A stretch of DNA of 64,000 nt from Candidatus Neomarinimicrobiota bacterium (GCA_018651745.1 JABIDL010000010.1:70596-134595), one strand, 5' to 3'. Positions 1-9,437 are shown, counted from the first letter of the stretch. Translations and numbers: made by a program. Notes: generated by a model from the sequence alone, not told the origin.

Positions 1-2
1 AA

Positions 3-52
3 TGATTTATAAATCAGCGGTTGGTTCTCTTCTCTTTTTTAACCGCAAAGAG
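3..52. repeat. Palindrome and degenerate intergenic repeat, copy 1
   Basis: Positions 3-16 form a perfect 14-nt palindrome (TGATTTATAAATCA). Positions 23-52 carry GGTTCT, a pyrimidine tract, TTTTTTAACCG and AAGAG. The same string, shortened by about 6 nt, recurs at 1895-1918. Both copies lie just downstream of a minus-strand gene. GCGGTT (17-22) can pair with AACCGC (41-46). This may be a weak 3'-end structure for the carboxyltransferase gene; function is not established. Confidence 0.4.
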
Positions 53-91
53 TTTTTTGTAGTCCGGTAATATTCTATAACACATGAACAT

Positions 92-1852
92 TCAAACACT
101 TTTTATTATCTCAGATAAAGTTTCCCGAAGTGTTTTCAAATTGAATGTATGTATCACGTGACCCTTTTCTTTGAGCCATTCCGTCATTTGAAATTCCCGA
201 CTGGTTTTATGTCCGGTGTATTGTTCGATGACGCGCTTGCCGGAAAAACCGATATTCCCCGCGTGTTCTTCAAATAATCGAATTCCCCTTGAGCCATATC
301 CGATGGCAACGCCACCTAAAGTTGGATCAGTAACCAATGTTATGACATTAATCCCAGCTCGTTCTACCCTTGTTAAAGCAACATGAGCTTTTGGAATCCC
401 AACCATAGAAGAGCAACCTTCGTGCATGCGTGCCCCTCCGCCGGCTACCTGCAAAATTATAGGCACTTTTTTTTCTATGGCAATTTCCGCCGCTCGCCAA
501 ATCTTTTCTGCCGAGGACATACAAAATGATCCTCCTAAAAAACCAAAATCTGTTCCCACATATACAACCGATTTCCCTTCAATTTCTCCTTCTCCGGTCA
601 TCATGGATGTCATAAGCCCGGTCTTTTCGCGGGTTGCCTTCAGTTTTTCATCATATCCGGGAAATGACAAGATATCTTTATCAGCGATATATTTTGTTTC
701 CTCGTGCTCAGAAAAAGATTCTGCATCAAGAGCATACTGAATGTAATCCCACGCAGTCAACCTAGTATAACGGCGTAGGCAGGTTGGACACACGAAGTCA
801 TTTTCTTCTAACTGACTGTAATGCTGAGGATCATAAACTCTGTCGCCATTTACAGTAGTACAATTTGAATGCCGTTTAATAAATCCGCCGGACGGCTTTT
901 GTGGTATGTTTGTTTTAACAGATTTAACAGATTCTAATTCCTCAGTAGAGCATTCATTCCACTGACCAATTTGCTTCCAGCGTTGAATTCGGTTTTTAAT
1001 TACGTCATCATCGGGAACAAGGGCAAATGCGGGTAGCCATTTTTCAAGAGCTTGGGTTACTGCTGCTTTGGTTTCACTGGGAAATTTATGCGCAGGACCC
1101 GGTAATTCCGGTATTAACTCATCCACAATGCCAACTTGAAGACCTTCCTTCGAGGTGATCCACATCGCTTCTGCAGCTCGGTTGGCTTCCTTGCGGCTAT
1201 GGAACAAAATAGAGGATGCTGCTTCCGGTGATATGACCAAATACGTTGAAAATTCAAGTGCCAATACAATATCGCAACCGGTTAAGGCAATCGCGCCTCC
1301 GCTGCAACCACGATTAATTATAATGGACAATGTTGGGCGATTTGCTTCCGCTAACGCCTGAATGGTATTTCCAATGCGCCAAGCAATTCCTCCTGATTCT
1401 GCTTCTTCTGTGGGGTCTGCGCCGGGTGTGTCTAACAATGTGATAATTATCCGGTCTTCTGCATCAGCGATGTTTACCGCTTCGGTAGCCCGTTCATACG
1501 ATGCCGGTGTGGGCATTCCGTGGTTCCATTTATCTGATGCTTCAGGATGAACCATAGCCTCCCGGATTTCCTTGTAATTTGAGGATGGCCCACTCTGCTG
1601 ACCGATGAGCATGAGTTTTATTCCACTAAATTCTGCGCGGTGGGTTTGAATCAGGCAAGATCCAAATGATTGACTGTCTAGACATTCTTCAACTTGGTCA
1701 AAACATTCAAGATAATCTAAATATTTAGGGCGTTCTGGATGGAAAGAAAGCTGATATTTTTCAAACTCAGTTAGATTAGCAATAGATTCAGCTGAATAAT
1801 CAAAGGTTCCATCTTTCTCGAAGGGTAAATAAAAATGATTATTGATTGCCAT
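92..1852 (-). CDS. accA/accD: Acetyl-CoA carboxylase carboxyltransferase, alpha-beta fusion
   Basis: Carboxyltransferase of acetyl-CoA (or a related acyl-CoA) carboxylase; it moves CO2 from carboxybiotin to the acyl-CoA, the first step of fatty-acid synthesis, in the cytosol. Residues about 30-280 match AccA (HPERPKYLDY, DTPGADP, CSGGAIAL, STYLVISPEAASSIL). Residues about 330-586 match AccD (GGGARMHEG, TDPTLGGVA, GFSGKRVIEQ). The beta-type zinc finger is altered: HSNC then CPTC, so one expected Cys is His. Alpha precedes beta, the reverse of the beta-then-alpha order of PccB-like single-chain transferases. No biotin carrier or biotin carboxylase gene is in the window, but a biotin ligase is at 17.2 kb. 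It is the last gene after etfBA and the Fe-S oxidoreductase, with an 83-nt gap. Confidence 0.9.
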   Translation of the reverse strand: MAINNHFYLPFEKDGTFDYSAESIANLTEFEKYQLSFHPERPKYLDYLECFDQVEECLDSQSFGSCLIQTHRAEFSGIKLMLIGQQSGPSSNYKEIREAMVHPEASDKWNHGMPTPASYERATEAVNIADAEDRIIITLLDTPGADPTEEAESGGIAWRIGNTIQALAEANRPTLSIIINRGCSGGAIALTGCDIVLALEFSTYLVISPEAASSILFHSRKEANRAAEAMWITSKEGLQVGIVDELIPELPGPAHKFPSETKAAVTQALEKWLPAFALVPDDDVIKNRIQRWKQIGQWNECSTEELESVKSVKTNIPQKPSGGFIKRHSNCTTVNGDRVYDPQHYSQLEENDFVCPTCLRRYTRLTAWDYIQYALDAESFSEHEETKYIADKDILSFPGYDEKLKATREKTGLMTSMMTGEGEIEGKSVVYVGTDFGFLGGSFCMSSAEKIWRAAEIAIEKKVPIILQVAGGGARMHEGCSSMVGIPKAHVALTRVERAGINVITLVTDPTLGGVAIGYGSRGIRLFEEHAGNIGFSGKRVIEQYTGHKTSREFQMTEWLKEKGHVIHTFNLKTLRETLSEIIKSV

Positions 1853-1894
1853 ACCGGTAGTGTTCTATTCTAATTTTTCTTTATCGGATTTCGG

Positions 1895-1918
1895 GGTTCT
1901 TTTTTTAACCGTTAAGAG
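1895..1918. repeat. Degenerate intergenic repeat, copy 2
   Basis: GGTTCT followed by a T-tract, AACCG and AAGAG, nearly the same string as 23-52. It lies in the 83-nt gap between the Fe-S oxidoreductase stop and the carboxyltransferase start. GGTT and AACC can pair across the T-tract. It looks like a short dispersed intergenic element rather than a clear terminator. Confidence 0.35.
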
Positions 1919-1935
1919 CCCAAAGGGAAACGCTT

Positions 1936-3954
1936 TTAAATGCGTTCCGCAATTAACTCTGCAATATCCACCACTTCCATAGATTCATCTTTACTGGTTA
2001 CTTTCCTAGCGTCGTCCATCATAATCATACAAAAATTGCAAGAAGTGGCAACTTTTGTTGCGCCAGTTTCTATCGCTTCCTCAAATCGTTCAATGTTGAT
2101 CCGCGTACCGGTATTTATTTCGTACCACATATTTCCACCACCGGCGCCACAGCAAAAACTTTGATCTTTGGTTCGAGCCATTTCAACCAAATTTTCTTCA
2201 TTATTAATGACTGCTTGTAGAACATTCCTCGGGGCATCGTATTCTCCTTGATGGCGTCCAATATAACATGCATCATGAAAGGTGATTTTTTCAGTAATAT
2301 TTTTTTCTGGTTTTATCTTTCCTTCAGAAATCAATTGTGAGATAAACTGAGAATGGTGAATGACTTCCAATTCGGCGCCCATTTCGCTGTAATCATTTTT
2401 AAGTGTAGTAAGGCAATGAGGACACTGCGTAATTATTTTTTTAATGTTATATTTTTCAAAATTTTCCATGTTTTGCATAGCTTGCATTTGGAATAGATAT
2501 TCATTCCCAATTCTTCGAGCAGAATCACCTGTACAAGTTTCTTCATTTCCCAAAACAGCATAATCTATATTAGCTTCATTCAAAATTTTTGCGACAGATT
2601 TGGATATTCCCTTACCTCTATCATCATAGGCACCGGCACATCCGGCCCAGTACAAATATTCTGCAGATTTCTTTTCTCTAATTAGCGGAACGTTTAACCC
2701 TTCCATCCATTTTTCTCGGTCTTGCGGAGACATTCCCCATGGATTACCATAGGTTTCAATTTTATTGAATGCATCCATGGCTTCTTGGGGAAATTTGCTT
2801 TCCATGAGAACTAAATTTTGACGAATATGTAGAATATCCACCATCGGTTCATTGCCAACCGGACACACTTCAACACAAAATCCGCAGGTTGTGCAGGACC
2901 ATAACGCTTCTTCCGAAAGCAACCATTGATGTAATGGTTCTGTCGTTTCGTCCCCTTTTGCTAAAGATGTTAAGTGATCATTAAAATAATAACGTTTGTT
3001 AATTTCAAGTGCGGATGGTGACAATTCTTTCCCCGTTATATAAGCAGGGCAGGAATCCTGACAACGATTGCACATGATACATGCGTACCCATCCAAAAAA
3101 GATTTTTGAGGTAAATGTTCGAGTTTTGATGCCCCAAATTGTTCAACATCTTCCGCTTCCAGATCCATGATATCTAATGTAGCTGGAGAACGGCGCTCTT
3201 TTGCCGCCATATAATTAAGAGGCCCCATAAATAAATGAGCATGTTTTGAAAATGGGAAATAAGGTAAAAATCCTAAAATTAATCCCAATGCCAACCACCA
3301 ACTCATATGTTCCCCAAAAGCTATCGCACTTTCTGTCATTCCCAACCATATCCACATAAATGATAATATTGTAGCCGCAGGCTGGCTCCAATCTTGGCCA
3401 TGCAAGGCCACTTCAAATGAAGCACCTATCAATCGAAAACCAACATGGCAGAGAATAAACATCCCAACAATGAATGAATCACGACGCATGCCTTTTCGAG
3501 CAGATTCGTTCAATAAAACCGGCTCTTTTATCGTCAGATTTTTATCCTTGTAAATAAATCGCCTAAATATGAAATATTTTACTCCAACTATTACAAGGAC
3601 ACTAAAAATATCCACAAATAATCGATAAACCTTCCCAATAAAATGATTGGGTATAAAATGAAACCCGGGAATCATTCCATACAGAATATCAACCACATTT
3701 ACAGCCATGTAGAGCGTAAACCCCCAAGCTACTGCGGCATGAATTCCACCAACAACCGGTCTTGTTTTGAAAAGAGTACGTTGGCTTAAAAATATTCCCA
3801 ATCCTTTTGGAAAATGTGCAAATGCTTTTTTCCAGTCAAGGGGATCCGATCCCCGACTGATAACTTTAAACATTTTGCTGAACGTCATCCATGAAAGTCC
3901 TAGCGATAATAGGACCATCACAATAAACATGATTCGTTCCAGGTTAGATAGCAA
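1936..3954 (-). CDS. Membrane Fe-S oxidoreductase, ETF:quinone oxidoreductase type
   Basis: HdrD/GlpC-type membrane Fe-S protein expected to take electrons from reduced ETF and deliver them to the quinone pool. The first ~260 residues hold several hydrophobic helices of the NarI-like cytochrome b kind. Then come two 4Fe-4S motifs (CIMCNRCQDSCP and CTTCGFCVEVCP), followed by two cysteine-rich CCG-type domains (AGCAGAYDD...CPHC and HDACYIGRH...CCGAGGG...CNFC). Its start lies 12 nt from the etfA stop. This gene order, with etfBA directly upstream, is that of the ETF-linked Fe-S oxidoreductases of syntrophic and respiring acyl-CoA oxidisers. The electron-acceptor assignment comes from family and context. 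Confidence 0.85.
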   Translation of the reverse strand: MLSNLERIMFIVMVLLSLGLSWMTFSKMFKVISRGSDPLDWKKAFAHFPKGLGIFLSQRTLFKTRPVVGGIHAAVAWGFTLYMAVNVVDILYGMIPGFHFIPNHFIGKVYRLFVDIFSVLVIVGVKYFIFRRFIYKDKNLTIKEPVLLNESARKGMRRDSFIVGMFILCHVGFRLIGASFEVALHGQDWSQPAATILSFMWIWLGMTESAIAFGEHMSWWLALGLILGFLPYFPFSKHAHLFMGPLNYMAAKERRSPATLDIMDLEAEDVEQFGASKLEHLPQKSFLDGYACIMCNRCQDSCPAYITGKELSPSALEINKRYYFNDHLTSLAKGDETTEPLHQWLLSEEALWSCTTCGFCVEVCPVGNEPMVDILHIRQNLVLMESKFPQEAMDAFNKIETYGNPWGMSPQDREKWMEGLNVPLIREKKSAEYLYWAGCAGAYDDRGKGISKSVAKILNEANIDYAVLGNEETCTGDSARRIGNEYLFQMQAMQNMENFEKYNIKKIITQCPHCLTTLKNDYSEMGAELEVIHHSQFISQLISEGKIKPEKNITEKITFHDACYIGRHQGEYDAPRNVLQAVINNEENLVEMARTKDQSFCCGAGGGNMWYEINTGTRINIERFEEAIETGATKVATSCNFCMIMMDDARKVTSKDESMEVVDIAELIAERI

Positions 3955-3966
3955 AGGCGATTTAGA

Positions 3967-4932
3967 TTAGGTTTGTAATGCTTTGGTTAGCTTCGGAATG
4001 ATTTCTAAAATATCACCAACTACTCCGTAATCAGAAATTTCGAAAATTGGTGCATCGGTATCTTTATTTATGGCGATGATATTTTTAGATCCTTTCATCC
4101 CCACCACATGCTGGATGGCGCCGGAAATACCGAGAGCTAAATACACCTTCGGTGCAACAGATTGCCCCGAACTTCCAACTTGGTGAATAGACGGAAGCCA
4201 TCCGGAGTCAACAACCGGGCGAGATGAAGCCAGTTCGCCGCCAATCGCCTTGGCGAGTTCGGTTGCCATGGGAATATTTTCTTCCTTTCCAATGCCACGA
4301 CCGATGGAAACAATGATATCTGCACTGGTTAAATCAAGACCACCTACCTCTTCTTGGAAAGGACTTTCTGAAAATGCTGTTACGTCATCTTTTGAAAGAG
4401 AAATATCCATTGACCTGACTAATGCACTACCGGGAGTTACATCGTCCAATGAAAAAGCAGCCGACTGGAAACTAACAATATACTGGGACGAGATTGAGGT
4501 TACATCAGCAATAAGTTTGGCATTAAAAACCTGTTTTGTAAAAATGGCACTACCACTTTCCTCGCGAACAGAAATGTTATCTGACAGAAAAGGAATTCCA
4601 AGTTTTGCACTCACGCGAGGCATGAAATCTCGTACCTGATACGAATGTCCGGCTACGATAATCTGTGGTGACTCTGCATCAATAACTTTAGCTAATGCGG
4701 AGGAATACCCATCCGCAGAGTACATTTTTAACTGATCATTAGAAATGGTAATAACATCATTGAGATTCATTTTGGAAGCTTCAACACCAAGCGAATCGCA
4801 TCCATCGCCAATCGCAACAGCGCCAAAACTGAGACCGAGTTTTTTTGCCAAAGACTGACCCGCTGCTACCGCTTCAAGACTTATTCTGTGGATATTGCCA
4901 TTGTTATTTTCAAGATAAATCAAGATATCCAT
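3967..4932 (-). CDS. etfA: Electron transfer flavoprotein alpha subunit
   Basis: ETF alpha subunit; with EtfB it carries electrons from acyl-CoA dehydrogenases. The 321-aa length is usual. The C-terminal FAD domain shows the family signature: DIIVSIGRGIGKEENI, ASSRPVVDSGWLP, HQVGSSGQSVAPKVYLALGISGAIQH, and IAINKDTDAPIFEISDYGVVGD. Start and etfB stop share one base (TAATG), so translation is probably coupled. The glutaryl-CoA dehydrogenase at 22.1 kb is a likely electron donor in this window (inference). Confidence 0.96.
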   Translation of the reverse strand: MDILIYLENNNGNIHRISLEAVAAGQSLAKKLGLSFGAVAIGDGCDSLGVEASKMNLNDVITISNDQLKMYSADGYSSALAKVIDAESPQIIVAGHSYQVRDFMPRVSAKLGIPFLSDNISVREESGSAIFTKQVFNAKLIADVTSISSQYIVSFQSAAFSLDDVTPGSALVRSMDISLSKDDVTAFSESPFQEEVGGLDLTSADIIVSIGRGIGKEENIPMATELAKAIGGELASSRPVVDSGWLPSIHQVGSSGQSVAPKVYLALGISGAIQHVVGMKGSKNIIAINKDTDAPIFEISDYGVVGDILEIIPKLTKALQT

Positions 4933-5702
4933 TATAGAACCCTCAATTCTGATTTTAGCACTTCCATTATCCTATCTACTGCCTGATCCGCTGTGCCTTC
5001 TATCATTTCAGTTTGTTTTGATGCTTGAGGCACGCGGAAATTTGCTAAAGACTGCTTTGCCGATGTCCCGTTTAATTCGGATTTTTCAATCAATTTAATT
5101 TCCTTCTTCTTCGCTCCCATGATGCCTTTTAGTGAAGGATATCGTGGCTGGTTCAATCCGGACTGAATCGAAAGACTTGCTGGAATCGGTAGAGTTACCC
5201 ACTGAAACCAACCGGATTCAAGCTCGCGCTTTACCCGAATACTGCCGTCTGAAACTTCGGTTGCCATGACCAAAGTCGCCGTTGACATTCCTAACATTTC
5301 ACCAATGAGAACACCTATTTGGCCGAAACCAAGATCATCAGATTGGAGGCCAGACAAGACCAGATCAAAATCTTCAGACTTCAAAGATTCTGAAAGCAAT
5401 GCAGCTGTCACAAGCGGATCGGAGTCTCCATTATCTTCTTCCTTGATATGCATCCCATAGTCTGCACCTTTTGCAAGTGCTTCGCGGATTATTTTTTGAA
5501 CCCGATCTGGACCCATGCAAATGGCAACCACCTCTCCGCCACCAGATTTTTCTTTTATTTGCATAGCTTCTTCCAAAGCGTATGAATCACTTTCATTCAT
5601 TTCGAAAGCAACTGTGCCTTCGTCAATCCAATTTGATTCCGCGTTTACCTGAAGTGGAGAATCGGACCCCGGAACTTGTTTAATTAATACTGCTATTTTC
5701 AT
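4932..5702 (-). CDS. etfB: Electron transfer flavoprotein beta subunit
   Basis: ETF beta subunit, 256 aa, forming the AMP-binding half of the heterodimer. Visible marks are the N-terminal MKIAVLIKQVPG, NESDSYALEEAMQIKE, VVAICMGPD, and DLVLSGLQSDDLGFGQIG followed by LPIPASLSIQSGLNQPRYPSLKGIMGAKKKEI, the conserved ETF-beta C-terminal signature. First gene of the etfB-etfA-Fe-S oxidoreductase-carboxyltransferase run. Upstream GAAAGAG is only a weak ribosome-binding site, common in this group. Confidence 0.96.
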   Translation of the reverse strand: MKIAVLIKQVPGSDSPLQVNAESNWIDEGTVAFEMNESDSYALEEAMQIKEKSGGGEVVAICMGPDRVQKIIREALAKGADYGMHIKEEDNGDSDPLVTAALLSESLKSEDFDLVLSGLQSDDLGFGQIGVLIGEMLGMSTATLVMATEVSDGSIRVKRELESGWFQWVTLPIPASLSIQSGLNQPRYPSLKGIMGAKKKEIKLIEKSELNGTSAKQSLANFRVPQASKQTEMIEGTADQAVDRIMEVLKSELRVL

Positions 5703-5793
5703 TTTTCTCTTTCATGGAATTTTAATGCCTAAATCGATGGTTAAAAATAAACATATGCTATTCGGAAAACTAAATAATAGATGAGCTCAGCAT

Positions 5794-7305
5794 TTACAAA
5801 TTCATCCAAACAGGTACATTATTGGCAAGCCCAAATACTGGGATTATAACAAAATATATAAGCAAAACAATGACAACAATAGCTAGAAAATTTAACCCAA
5901 ACCCACATTTCGCCATTTCTGGGATTGACACATGACCACTCGCAAGAATGCTAGCATTAGGGCCCGTTCCGGATGGAAGCATAAATGCACAGGATGCAGC
6001 AATGGTGGCAGGCACCATTAATAAAAACGGATGAAACCCACCTGCTTTTGATAATCCCGCCAAGATGGGTAAAAAGACAGCAGCAGTTGCGGCGTTTGAA
6101 TTGATTTCCGTTAGGAAGACCATACAAGCAACTATGATTAGGATAACCACAAATATAGGTATTCCTGTTAAATCGAGACTATTTCCAATCCAAGAAACCA
6201 ATCCTGATTCCCGGAATGCTGACGCAATAGCAAGCCCTCCACCGATGAGCATTGGAATTCCCCATGGTATAGATTGAGCGTCTTTCCATTCCAGTAGGCG
6301 TTTTTTGTGACCGGTTCCCTTCTTTGATCCTGTTGGTAAAATAAATAAAGCGAAAGCAGCCAAAAATGCAACAGTTGCATCCTTTGTATAGGATTCAACA
6401 CCCAAGACATCAGACCATCCCGGAATGATCATATCGCCTATGATAAGATTCCTGCGAAAAATGAAACCAAGTGCATATAACACACTAATTAGTGCGACAC
6501 GTTTTTCAGCAGTTGACATTCTACCAAGCGCTTTGTATTCATCATCAATAATTTTGTCTGAACCACTCAAGCCACCTTCAATACGAAAATATTTTATCAG
6601 ATAAAACCAAGCAATCGGCAGGAAAACAATTACAAAGGGAATGCCAATTTTCATCCAATCCAAAAAGACGACTTCCGGAGAATCAGGGAAAATTTCTTTC
6701 ATTGTGCTAACAAACTGGAGATTCGGAGGAGTCCCAACCAGCGTACCTGTTCCGCCAATACTTGCTGAATACGCGATGGCTAACATGAGTCCCGCGCTAA
6801 ACCCTGGATCGGAAGAACCGTGTGTTTTTTCATGTTGAATAATTGCAAGCCCAATGGGGAGCATCATAAGGGTAGTAGAATTATTGGATGTCCACATTGA
6901 TAGCAACGCTGTTGCTATCATAAAACTGAGAACAATTCTCTGACGACTGGTTCCAATCAATTTAATTGTTCCAAGTGCAATCCTCTTGTGCAATTGATTG
7001 GCTTCTATCGCTCTCGCCACAAAAAATGCACCTAATATAAGTAAGACAATATGATGCCCATATGCCCCGGCAATATCTTTTGCATTTAGAATTCCGAGTA
7101 AAGGGAACAATGCAATTGGAATGAAGGCTGTCGCAAAAATTGGGATAGCTTCCGTGATCCAAAAAATAGCCATCAATGCAGATACTGCCGCTGCCCTCAT
7201 CCCGTTTGGATCCATCCCTTGAGGTGGAGGAAGCAAAAGAAGCAGAGCAAAAACTGATATACCAATGATTAGACCGAGTTTATTTCTCATAGCTTTGAAT
7301 TGCAT
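5794..7305 (-). CDS. DASS/SLC13-family sodium-coupled anion transporter
   Basis: Inner-membrane transporter of the divalent anion:Na+ symporter family, probably for di- or tricarboxylates. The 503-aa protein is hydrophobic throughout. It carries the two inverted-repeat substrate/Na+ motifs: SNNST followed by TLMMLPIGLAI, then GGTGTLVGTPPN in the first half; and TEINSNAATAAVFLPIL, then PSGTGPNA in the second. A second in-frame Met (codon 6, position 7290) could be the real start. It stands alone, 91 nt from etfB. Substrate cannot be called from sequence; citrate or C4 acids would fit the citrate-lyase cluster further on (inference). Confidence 0.9.
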   Translation of the reverse strand: MQFKAMRNKLGLIIGISVFALLLLLPPPQGMDPNGMRAAAVSALMAIFWITEAIPIFATAFIPIALFPLLGILNAKDIAGAYGHHIVLLILGAFFVARAIEANQLHKRIALGTIKLIGTSRQRIVLSFMIATALLSMWTSNNSTTLMMLPIGLAIIQHEKTHGSSDPGFSAGLMLAIAYSASIGGTGTLVGTPPNLQFVSTMKEIFPDSPEVVFLDWMKIGIPFVIVFLPIAWFYLIKYFRIEGGLSGSDKIIDDEYKALGRMSTAEKRVALISVLYALGFIFRRNLIIGDMIIPGWSDVLGVESYTKDATVAFLAAFALFILPTGSKKGTGHKKRLLEWKDAQSIPWGIPMLIGGGLAIASAFRESGLVSWIGNSLDLTGIPIFVVILIIVACMVFLTEINSNAATAAVFLPILAGLSKAGGFHPFLLMVPATIAASCAFMLPSGTGPNASILASGHVSIPEMAKCGFGLNFLAIVVIVLLIYFVIIPVFGLANNVPVWMNL

Positions 7306-7350
7306 ATTGGCATTAAAAACATAAAAGAATTTCTTGAATTTTATCCTAAA

Positions 7351-7479
7351 ATGTCAAAACTTATGTTTACCATGGATTTCATGATTGATACTGTACTGCC
7401 AAATGGCTTATTTATTTTTGGCACATTAATCCTATTATGGAGTATAAAACGTTGGCTTGAGCGACGGGACTGGAAATAA
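7351..7479 (+). CDS. Possible small single-helix membrane protein (42 aa)
   Basis: An open frame beginning MSKLMFTMDF and ending LLWSIKRWLERRDWK. It has one hydrophobic stretch (about residues 17-31) followed by a basic, Trp-rich tail, a composition seen in real small membrane proteins. No clear ribosome-binding site is visible; alternative Met codons occur at 7363, 7372 and 7381. It lies in the 310-nt gap between the divergent transporter and secreted-protein genes. It may be chance; no family was recognised. Confidence 0.3.
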   Translation: MSKLMFTMDFMIDTVLPNGLFIFGTLILLWSIKRWLERRDWK

Positions 7480-7512
7480 TTTTACCTAAAAATGACCCAT
7501 TAAAAAAAATGA

Positions 7513-7542
7513 TTGTCCAAGTCAAGTATCTTAACCTATTTT
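7513..7542 (+). promoter_or_regulatory. Candidate promoter of the secreted-protein gene
   Basis: TTGTCC (7513-7518) and TATTTT (7537-7542) are separated by 18 nt, about 75 nt ahead of the start of the 581-aa gene. A short stem CCTGC/GCAGG (7561-7582) follows in the leader. Only moderate matches; inferred from spacing. Confidence 0.3.
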
Positions 7543-7615
7543 CACTAGTTCTAAGACGTTCCTGCTTGCAGATGCTCGCAGGCTTAACACTAACCATAAA
7601 CGGAGGAAATCCAAC

Positions 7616-9361
7616 ATGAGAAAACAATTGCTAACAGGTATTACTCTAGCACTCGTGCTGTCTGCTTCATTGCCGGCAGAATCAATTCAAGGGAATTTTG
7701 ACTTGAATTACGTAACTGTTCACTACACATACGAAGTTCGTGACTCATCTAGTGCTGACGACTCACTTGCTACTTACGCCATAACAGCATCGTGGCCAAG
7801 CTCAGCAAGTCCGATGTACACGCACACTTTAAAAGGTTTTTCGGTTGGAGACACTATTGCAACTACTTTAGTTCCTTTAGTAACTCCCGAATTATTAGCT
7901 GCTTTTGGTTACATTTTAACCGGTGATCCTACCGCGCCAGGTGTAGCTCTGAATATTGATATGAACGACAATGGAAGATTTACTATCAATGATGGGAGTA
8001 CATATCCAACAACATCAACCATTAATTGTTCAACCGCTGCGGTTATTCCAAACGTTGCTGAATTTGGAACTTGGTTAAGCACCCAGGGCTTTACAGATCC
8101 AACTGATTCTAAAGCCTATAAAATGGGGTGGGGTATTACTCTTTCCGGGATTTTTGCTCAATTTCAACCTGCGGATCTAATTAATGATACTTTAGGTGTT
8201 CAATTTGGACCAGGTACTGCGATGGAAAACTGGGGAATGTTAACGGCTCACTATAGTGATGATGCCCATACACAACTTAGTTGGCTTGATGTTTATTGGG
8301 AAGCACACGACGGCGTCAGTAGTGGTTTGGGTGTAGATAGTGAAGGGAAATTTAACGGACATACTGGGGTTCCTGTTGTTTCTGTAGATACAACAACTAT
8401 CCCATATATTGCTTCATTAAACCCTGCCATAAATGTATCAACAGATTACGGTATGCTTGGTGGTCCAGGTATTAAAACGGATTCAGTAGGTGCGACAGGA
8501 GATACAGTCTATACAGGCGTTTTCCCTGCCAATCATGGATACCTGTTCGATCCTATGGGTGATGATGGGATTCCATTTTCCGGCGATGAAGCATTGCAAT
8601 TTACGGGATATTATTTTACTAAAAATTTCCTGACAGCTGCCGGTACGTTCGGAGCGGTCGCAACACCTATTATCACTGCAAATCCCCTTGACTTTGATAG
8701 CGCTTTTACCGCTGCAGCAACTGCAATAGCCTATACTTTTGCAGCAACAGCTGCAGATAGTGCTGCCGCACCTACAATTGGTGCAGGTGTTGGTGCCGCA
8801 ATGACTGCATCGGTCGCCGCTGATTTGAGTAATTTGGGTGCCATTTCAGCATCTGGACCAACACAATCGCTCGGTGGCCTTGCAAGTGCTTTAGCAAGTG
8901 GCGCCTTCAGCGTGAATGTAAATGACTCTGATCATGATATGCTCTTAGATGGTACCACAGCAAATGGCAGATTGATTTACGAGGTTGACAATGTTTGTAT
9001 TCCAGATAATACTACTCAACGAGTTAATCCTCATTTCCTATATACTGGAGTTATGAGTGTGGATCGTGATGCGCCTATTGCAAGCGAGTTTAAGCTCTTG
9101 GGTAATTATCCAAATCCATTCAATCCAGTTACCAAAATCAAATTCGCGCTTGATAGATTCTCAGATGTAACAGTGAAAATCTATTCACTCCTTGGTGAAG
9201 AAGTTGCCACACTCTATCAAGGCAATCTGGTAGCCGGTACATACGATGTAAAATGGTCTGGTAAAGACAATCAGGGATACAGCGTCCCAAGTGGTGTGTA
9301 TTTTTATGAAGTAAAATCTGATAATCGCACTGCACAGGGCAAAATGTTGTTGCTTAAATAA
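7616..9361 (+). CDS. Secreted protein with C-terminal type IX-like sorting domain
   Basis: Exported protein, 581 aa. A signal peptide (MRKQLLTGITLALVLSASLPAES) is followed by a long region without a recognised domain. An Ala/Thr/Ser-rich low-complexity stretch lies at about residues 365-425. The final ~85 residues are a FlgD-Ig/T9SS type A sorting domain (FKLLGNYPNPFNPVTKI, then VKIYSLLGEEV, PSGVYFYEV, GKMLLLK). That places it on the cell surface or outside the cell after crossing the outer membrane. A strong ribosome-binding site (ACGGAGG) supports the start. A strong terminator follows. It lies directly upstream of a TonB receptor, so it may be the surface partner of that receptor (inference). 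Confidence 0.85.
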   Translation: MRKQLLTGITLALVLSASLPAESIQGNFDLNYVTVHYTYEVRDSSSADDSLATYAITASWPSSASPMYTHTLKGFSVGDTIATTLVPLVTPELLAAFGYILTGDPTAPGVALNIDMNDNGRFTINDGSTYPTTSTINCSTAAVIPNVAEFGTWLSTQGFTDPTDSKAYKMGWGITLSGIFAQFQPADLINDTLGVQFGPGTAMENWGMLTAHYSDDAHTQLSWLDVYWEAHDGVSSGLGVDSEGKFNGHTGVPVVSVDTTTIPYIASLNPAINVSTDYGMLGGPGIKTDSVGATGDTVYTGVFPANHGYLFDPMGDDGIPFSGDEALQFTGYYFTKNFLTAAGTFGAVATPIITANPLDFDSAFTAAATAIAYTFAATAADSAAAPTIGAGVGAAMTASVAADLSNLGAISASGPTQSLGGLASALASGAFSVNVNDSDHDMLLDGTTANGRLIYEVDNVCIPDNTTQRVNPHFLYTGVMSVDRDAPIASEFKLLGNYPNPFNPVTKIKFALDRFSDVTVKIYSLLGEEVATLYQGNLVAGTYDVKWSGKDNQGYSVPSGVYFYEVKSDNRTAQGKMLLLK

Positions 9362-9390
9362 ATAAACTAAATAAAATCAACAAAATAAAA

Positions 9391-9429
9391 AGAACAGCTT
9401 CGTTAAAAGAAACGGGGCTGTTCTTTTTT
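9391..9429 (+). terminator. Rho-independent terminator
   Basis: Stem AGAACAGC plus TTCGTT pairs with AACGGG plus GCTGTTCT (14 bp, two G-U pairs, loop AAAAGA) and runs into a T-tract. It ends the 581-aa secreted-protein transcript only 8 nt before the TonB receptor start, so the receptor either needs its own signal or relies on read-through. Confidence 0.85.
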
Positions 9430-9437
9430 AATAAACT

